Positions 10,283 to 12,201 of a stretch of DNA of 12,201 nucleotides are shown in pieces. The DNA comes from Halieaceae bacterium. Its GTDB lineage: Bacteria > Pseudomonadota > Gammaproteobacteria > Pseudomonadales > Halieaceae. Under the pieces are notes generated by a model. That model was not told where the DNA came from. It did no database searches and saw only the letters and a program-made list of their open reading frames with translations. Positions within the stretch are counted from its first letter, which is position 1. Every line of letters starts with the position of its first letter. Made by a program: the position numbers and the translations under genes. Location of the stretch: assembly GCA_003331685.1 (NCBI GenBank), contig QOPK01000055.1:1-12201 (forward strand). The letters are read 5' to 3'.

Positions 10283-11133
10283 CCGCAGGTCGCACGTTCT
10301 CAGTTACGGCAGATGGTCTTAGTTATGCGGGGCTTGAGTGGGGCGATCCAAATGGGTATCCCATCGTCGCACTTCACGGCTGGCTAGATAATGCGCTGTC
10401 ATTCTCGGTGATGGCGCCGTTTCTCAGTCAATACCGACTCATTGCGCTGGACCTGTCCGGTCAGGGGCTGAGCGGTCATCGCTCACCGGATGCGACGTAC
10501 CACATTTGGGATGACGTCCCGCAGCTGCTCTCAGTGATTGCCTCGTTGGGGCTGGATGAGCTGGTGGTGGTGGGCCATAGCCGCGGCGCGGCGATCGCGG
10601 TGCTGTTGGCAACGGCGCTGAAAGAGCAATGCACCCGACTGGTGTTGCTGGACGGCATGTTGCCGCGCCCTGCGCCCGAGGAGTCCGCAGCAGAGCAGTT
10701 TCTGCAGTCGCAGCGCGATCATATCGGGCTGACTGCGCATCGGCCGCGCACTTTTGGAGATTTGGAGGAGTTCGTTAGCGCCAGAGTGAAGTTGGGATTT
10801 TCACAAGGTAGCGCGAGAATACTTGCGCCCAGAGCGCTGCGGGAAACCGCAGAGGGTTGGGCATTGACGCATGATCCCCGGCTGAATCACGCCTCCGCAG
10901 TGAAGTTGAGTCCGGGCATGTGCTCCGCATTTTATGCGGCCATGACACAGCCGACACTAGCGTTGGTGGCCGAGCAAGGCTTGCGTATTAGAGGGGGGCT
11001 GGAAGCGTCTCTCTCGGCGATTTCGGAGATGCCTAACTGTCGTGTCGAAACGGTGCCCGGGTCTCATCACACCCATATGGAAGGGGGCGCGCAGCAGGTC
11101 GCTGAGCGCCTTGCGGACTTCATCGGGGCGTAA
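10279..11133 (+). CDS. alpha/beta hydrolase-fold enzyme, substrate unknown
   Basis: A 284-residue cytoplasmic alpha/beta hydrolase. The oxyanion-hole motif is ALHGWLDN (31-38). LDLSGQGLSGHRS (57-69) has the usual beta4 turn. The nucleophile elbow is GHSRGAA (99-105) with S101. LVLLDGM (121-127) marks the following strand. The C-terminal histidine cluster PGSHHTHMEGG (260-270) supplies the catalytic His, probably H264. The acid is not certain: D125 or E232 are candidates, and the usual late Asp after strand 7 is replaced by AEQG. The GSHHTHMEGG ending with a long cap (about 125-210) resembles the SERHL-type serine hydrolase-like group, whose substrates are mostly undefined. No signal peptide. 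The ATG overlaps the phosphatase stop (ATGA), so it is the third gene of the htpG unit. Confidence 0.85.
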   Translation: MTAGRTFSVTADGLSYAGLEWGDPNGYPIVALHGWLDNALSFSVMAPFLSQYRLIALDLSGQGLSGHRSPDATYHIWDDVPQLLSVIASLGLDELVVVGHSRGAAIAVLLATALKEQCTRLVLLDGMLPRPAPEESAAEQFLQSQRDHIGLTAHRPRTFGDLEEFVSARVKLGFSQGSARILAPRALRETAEGWALTHDPRLNHASAVKLSPGMCSAFYAAMTQPTLALVAEQGLRIRGGLEASLSAISEMPNCRVETVPGSHHTHMEGGAQQVAERLADFIGA

Positions 11134-11138
11134 TGCCC
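11126..11138. other. short inverted repeat over the convergent stop codons
   Basis: GGGC (11126-11129) and GCCC (11135-11138) flank GTAAT, with a possible extra G-U pair outside. The repeat spans the hydrolase stop (11131-11133) and reaches the last base of folE. It could fold on either transcript. Without a T-run on either side, an intrinsic terminator is doubtful. Confidence 0.25.
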
Positions 11139-11824
11139 TAGCTTAGAAATTCGGCACGCGACGCGGGGTCTGATTTGAAGACGCCACCCAAAGATGTGGT
11201 GCGAGTGCTGCTATTGCCGTCTTTCACGCCACGGGCTTTAACGCAGTAATGCACCGCAGAAATAGTTACCGCCACATCGTCAGTACCGAGCAGCGTTTGC
11301 ATAGCCACCAGAACCTGCTGTGTAAGTCGCTCCTGAACCTGAGGACGCTGGGCAAAAAACCCAACTAGGCGGTTGATTTTGCTCAATCCGATTACCTTGT
11401 CTTTCGGTATGTAGGCCACCTTGGCGGAGCCATCAATCGTCACGAAATGGTGCTCGCAGGTACTGGTTAAGTCGATATCTTCGACGCAGACCATTTCCTC
11501 CACGTTCATTTTGTTTTCGATCAGGGTGATCTTCGGGAATTGGGAGTAGTCGAGTCCGCTGAAGACCTCATCCACGTACATCTTGGCAATGCGGTGCGGT
11601 GTTTCCTCAAGGCTATCGTCTCTCAGGTCCAGTCCCAGTGCCTGCATGATGTCGCCAAAGGCGTCACGTATGACCTCGTACCGCTGGTCTCTGGACAAAT
11701 CATTTGTCGTCATAGGCGTTTCAAGGCCGCGGTCCAGCAGGGCGCCTCTGACTGCGATGGCTTCATCGGTCAGTGAGCCGGGCAGGGTGGTCGGGATCTG
11801 GGGTGTTACCGGTTGAATTGCCAT
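11138..11824 (-). CDS. folE: GTP cyclohydrolase I (type IA, Zn-dependent)
   Basis: FolE converts GTP to 7,8-dihydroneopterin triphosphate and formate, the first step of tetrahydrofolate and pterin synthesis. It is a toroidal decamer in the cytoplasm. The 228 residues are extremely similar to E. coli FolE (222), sharing blocks such as [13 protein letters not shown] (74-86), [11 protein letters not shown] (96-106), [14 protein letters not shown] (119-132) and [15 protein letters not shown] (156-170). The zinc ligands are C123, H126 and C194 (in HYCVKARG). The N-terminus is about 15 residues longer than in E. coli and the C-terminus is shorter, ending EFLS where E. coli continues several residues. 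The start ATG (11822-11824) is well supported by AGAGG at 11830-11834. It converges on the hydrolase gene and faces away from prmB. Confidence 0.97.
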   Translation of the reverse strand: MAIQPVTPQIPTTLPGSLTDEAIAVRGALLDRGLETPMTTNDLSRDQRYEVIRDAFGDIMQALGLDLRDDSLEETPHRIAKMYVDEVFSGLDYSQFPKITLIENKMNVEEMVCVEDIDLTSTCEHHFVTIDGSAKVAYIPKDKVIGLSKINRLVGFFAQRPQVQERLTQQVLVAMQTLLGTDDVAVTISAVHYCVKARGVKDGNSSTRTTSLGGVFKSDPASRAEFLS

Positions 11825-11829
11825 ATCTA

Positions 11830-11834
11830 CCTCT
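11830..11834 (-). promoter_or_regulatory. ribosome-binding site of folE
   Basis: On the minus strand AGAGG lies 5 bases upstream of the folE ATG. This supports the N-terminally extended start. I see no convincing -35/-10 pair for folE further upstream. Confidence 0.7.
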
Positions 11835-11959
11835 ACCCAATGTGTTGTGTATGGTTGTTACTGACCGCGCACTGGTTCAGATTTCAGCAGTGGACAATCC
11901 CGATCCCCGCTGAACGTTGAGGTCGAACTGCAGCAGGTTGCTCGCCAGGGTCGCAGGGT

Positions 11960-12076
11960 TTACCCATATAATGATGAATCTGCTACTGAATCCTCGCCAA
12001 AGGGGCGCATTGCCTGGGTTTTTCCAATGCGGCTAAAAAGCTCGGTTAATGGTACGTCTACTCCGTAGACTATCAT
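11960..12076 (-). CDS. possible small ORF upstream of folE, 38 residues, doubtful
   Basis: On the minus strand an ATG at 12076 opens a 38-codon frame beginning MIVYGVDVPLTELFSRIG and ending in TAA at 11960-11962. A weak GGA lies about 8 bases upstream of the ATG. The peptide has ordinary composition and no membrane segment or signal. Codon third positions are much less GC-rich than in the neighbouring genes (ATA, TTA, GTA and GGA are frequent), which argues against it being an expressed gene of this genome. No family is recognised. It may be a chance frame or a decayed remnant. Confidence 0.12.
   Translation of the reverse strand: MIVYGVDVPLTELFSRIGKTQAMRPFGEDSVADSSLYG
12006..12031. repeat. 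7-base inverted repeat in the divergent region
   Basis: CGCATTG (12006-12012) and CAATGCG (12025-12031) are perfect inverted copies separated by 12 bases. The centre-to-centre distance is 19 bases, close to two helical turns, as expected for a dimeric repressor operator. A hairpin is equally possible. There is no T-run after it, so it is not a standard terminator. Confidence 0.4.
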
Positions 12077-12104
12077 GTGCTGTCCAAAATAATAGACATA
12101 TTGA

Positions 12105-12201
12105 ATGCAGACTTTCCGGACAAAACTGAGTCAAGTGGAAACCGCCCTGCATAATGCTGACGTTTTTTGCGGTCATGGTTATGAGTCGGTGTGGGACGAG
12201 G
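12105..12201 (+). CDS. prmB: 50S ribosomal protein L3 glutamine methyltransferase, N-terminus only (partial)
   Basis: The frame from ATG 12105 runs off the window end after 32 codons. The visible N-terminus ends with FCGHGYESVWDE (21-32), which matches the conserved YGHGTDNPWDEA block near the N-terminus of PrmB. In PrmB this block precedes the SAM-dependent methyltransferase domain that modifies a glutamine of ribosomal protein L3. The distance from Met to the block (about 21 residues) is like Pseudomonas PrmB and shorter than E. coli. A TGA in frame directly before the ATG (12102-12104) excludes any earlier start. No clear ribosome-binding site is visible. The paralogue PrmC lacks this block, so PrmB is preferred, but only a tenth of the protein is visible. 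Confidence 0.75.
   Translation, partial: MQTFRTKLSQVETALHNADVFCGHGYESVWDE

Larger units (their letters stand above)
11825..12104. other. divergent folE / prmB intergenic region
   Basis: These 280 bases must hold the promoters of both divergent genes. The base composition is visibly more AT-rich than the flanks. It contains a perfect TATAAT on the plus strand (11967-11972) without a -35 at proper distance. It also has an inverted repeat CGCATTG / CAATGCG (12006-12012 and 12025-12031) and a short minus-strand open frame (11960-12076). On the plus strand TATCAT (12071-12076) could be a weak -10 for prmB. None of these is strong enough to assign a transcription start. Confidence 0.5.

Noticed and set aside
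11967..11972. A perfect TATAAT on the plus strand, as the -10 of a prmB promoter.
   Set aside because: No -35-like hexamer is found 16-18 bases upstream; the nearest TTG-containing hexamer (TTGCTC 11938-11943) is 23 bases away. It would also give a leader of about 125 bases. It is kept only as part of the intergenic description.
12006..12031. The inverted repeat as an intrinsic terminator.
   Set aside because: The T-run lies in the loop, not after the stem, and the stem is only 7 pairs with a 12-base loop. No gene ends nearby on either strand.
11971..12036. A 21-codon plus-strand frame starting ATGATG in the divergent region, and a 26-codon frame from 11840.
   Set aside because: Very short, no ribosome-binding site at a proper distance, and no recognisable content.

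Overview
The window is a chromosomal housekeeping segment from a moderately GC-rich gammaproteobacterium. The evidence is protein-level. GTP cyclohydrolase I is very close to the E. coli type. The sucA-sucB-lpd-sucC-sucD order, with an E3 gene inside the operon, resembles Pseudomonas and related marine gammaproteobacteria rather than E. coli, where lpd sits with aceEF. An E. coli-like sigma-32 heat-shock promoter precedes htpG. I cannot name the genus from the sequence alone.

Layout. (1) 1-7801, plus strand: the distal TCA-cycle operon. It holds sucA, sucB and lpd (the complete 2-oxoglutarate dehydrogenase complex, E1, E2 and E3), then sucC and sucD (both subunits of succinyl-CoA synthetase). 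It ends at a strong intrinsic terminator at 7774-7801. The operon promoter is not in the window, and bases 1-45 may be the tail of an upstream gene. (2) 7822-11133, plus strand: a second unit that opens with a near-consensus sigma-32 promoter and htpG (Hsp90). It continues with no gap into a SixA-like histidine phosphatase and then, through an ATGA overlap, an alpha/beta hydrolase. (3) 11138-11824, minus strand: folE, convergent with the hydrolase and only 4 bases from it. (4) 11825-12104: a divergent intergenic region. (5) 12105-12201, plus strand: the N-terminus of a gene resembling prmB, cut by the window edge.

How the genes work together. The first operon encodes two consecutive TCA steps, 2-oxoglutarate to succinyl-CoA and succinyl-CoA to succinate with nucleotide triphosphate formation, so one transcript supplies both enzymes. 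The second unit appears to put a phosphohistidine phosphatase-like enzyme and a serine-hydrolase-fold enzyme under heat-shock transcription by read-through from htpG. FolE makes the first pterin intermediate for tetrahydrofolate and related cofactors. PrmB methylates ribosomal protein L3 on a glutamine.

I found no mobile element, CRISPR array, tRNA, rRNA, defence system or clearly new gene system. The points worth a second look are the heat-shock promoter and its unusual leader, the htpG-sixA-hydrolase linkage, the G-run ribosome-binding sites of the suc operon, the odd lpd-sucC spacer, and the divergent folE/prmB region.
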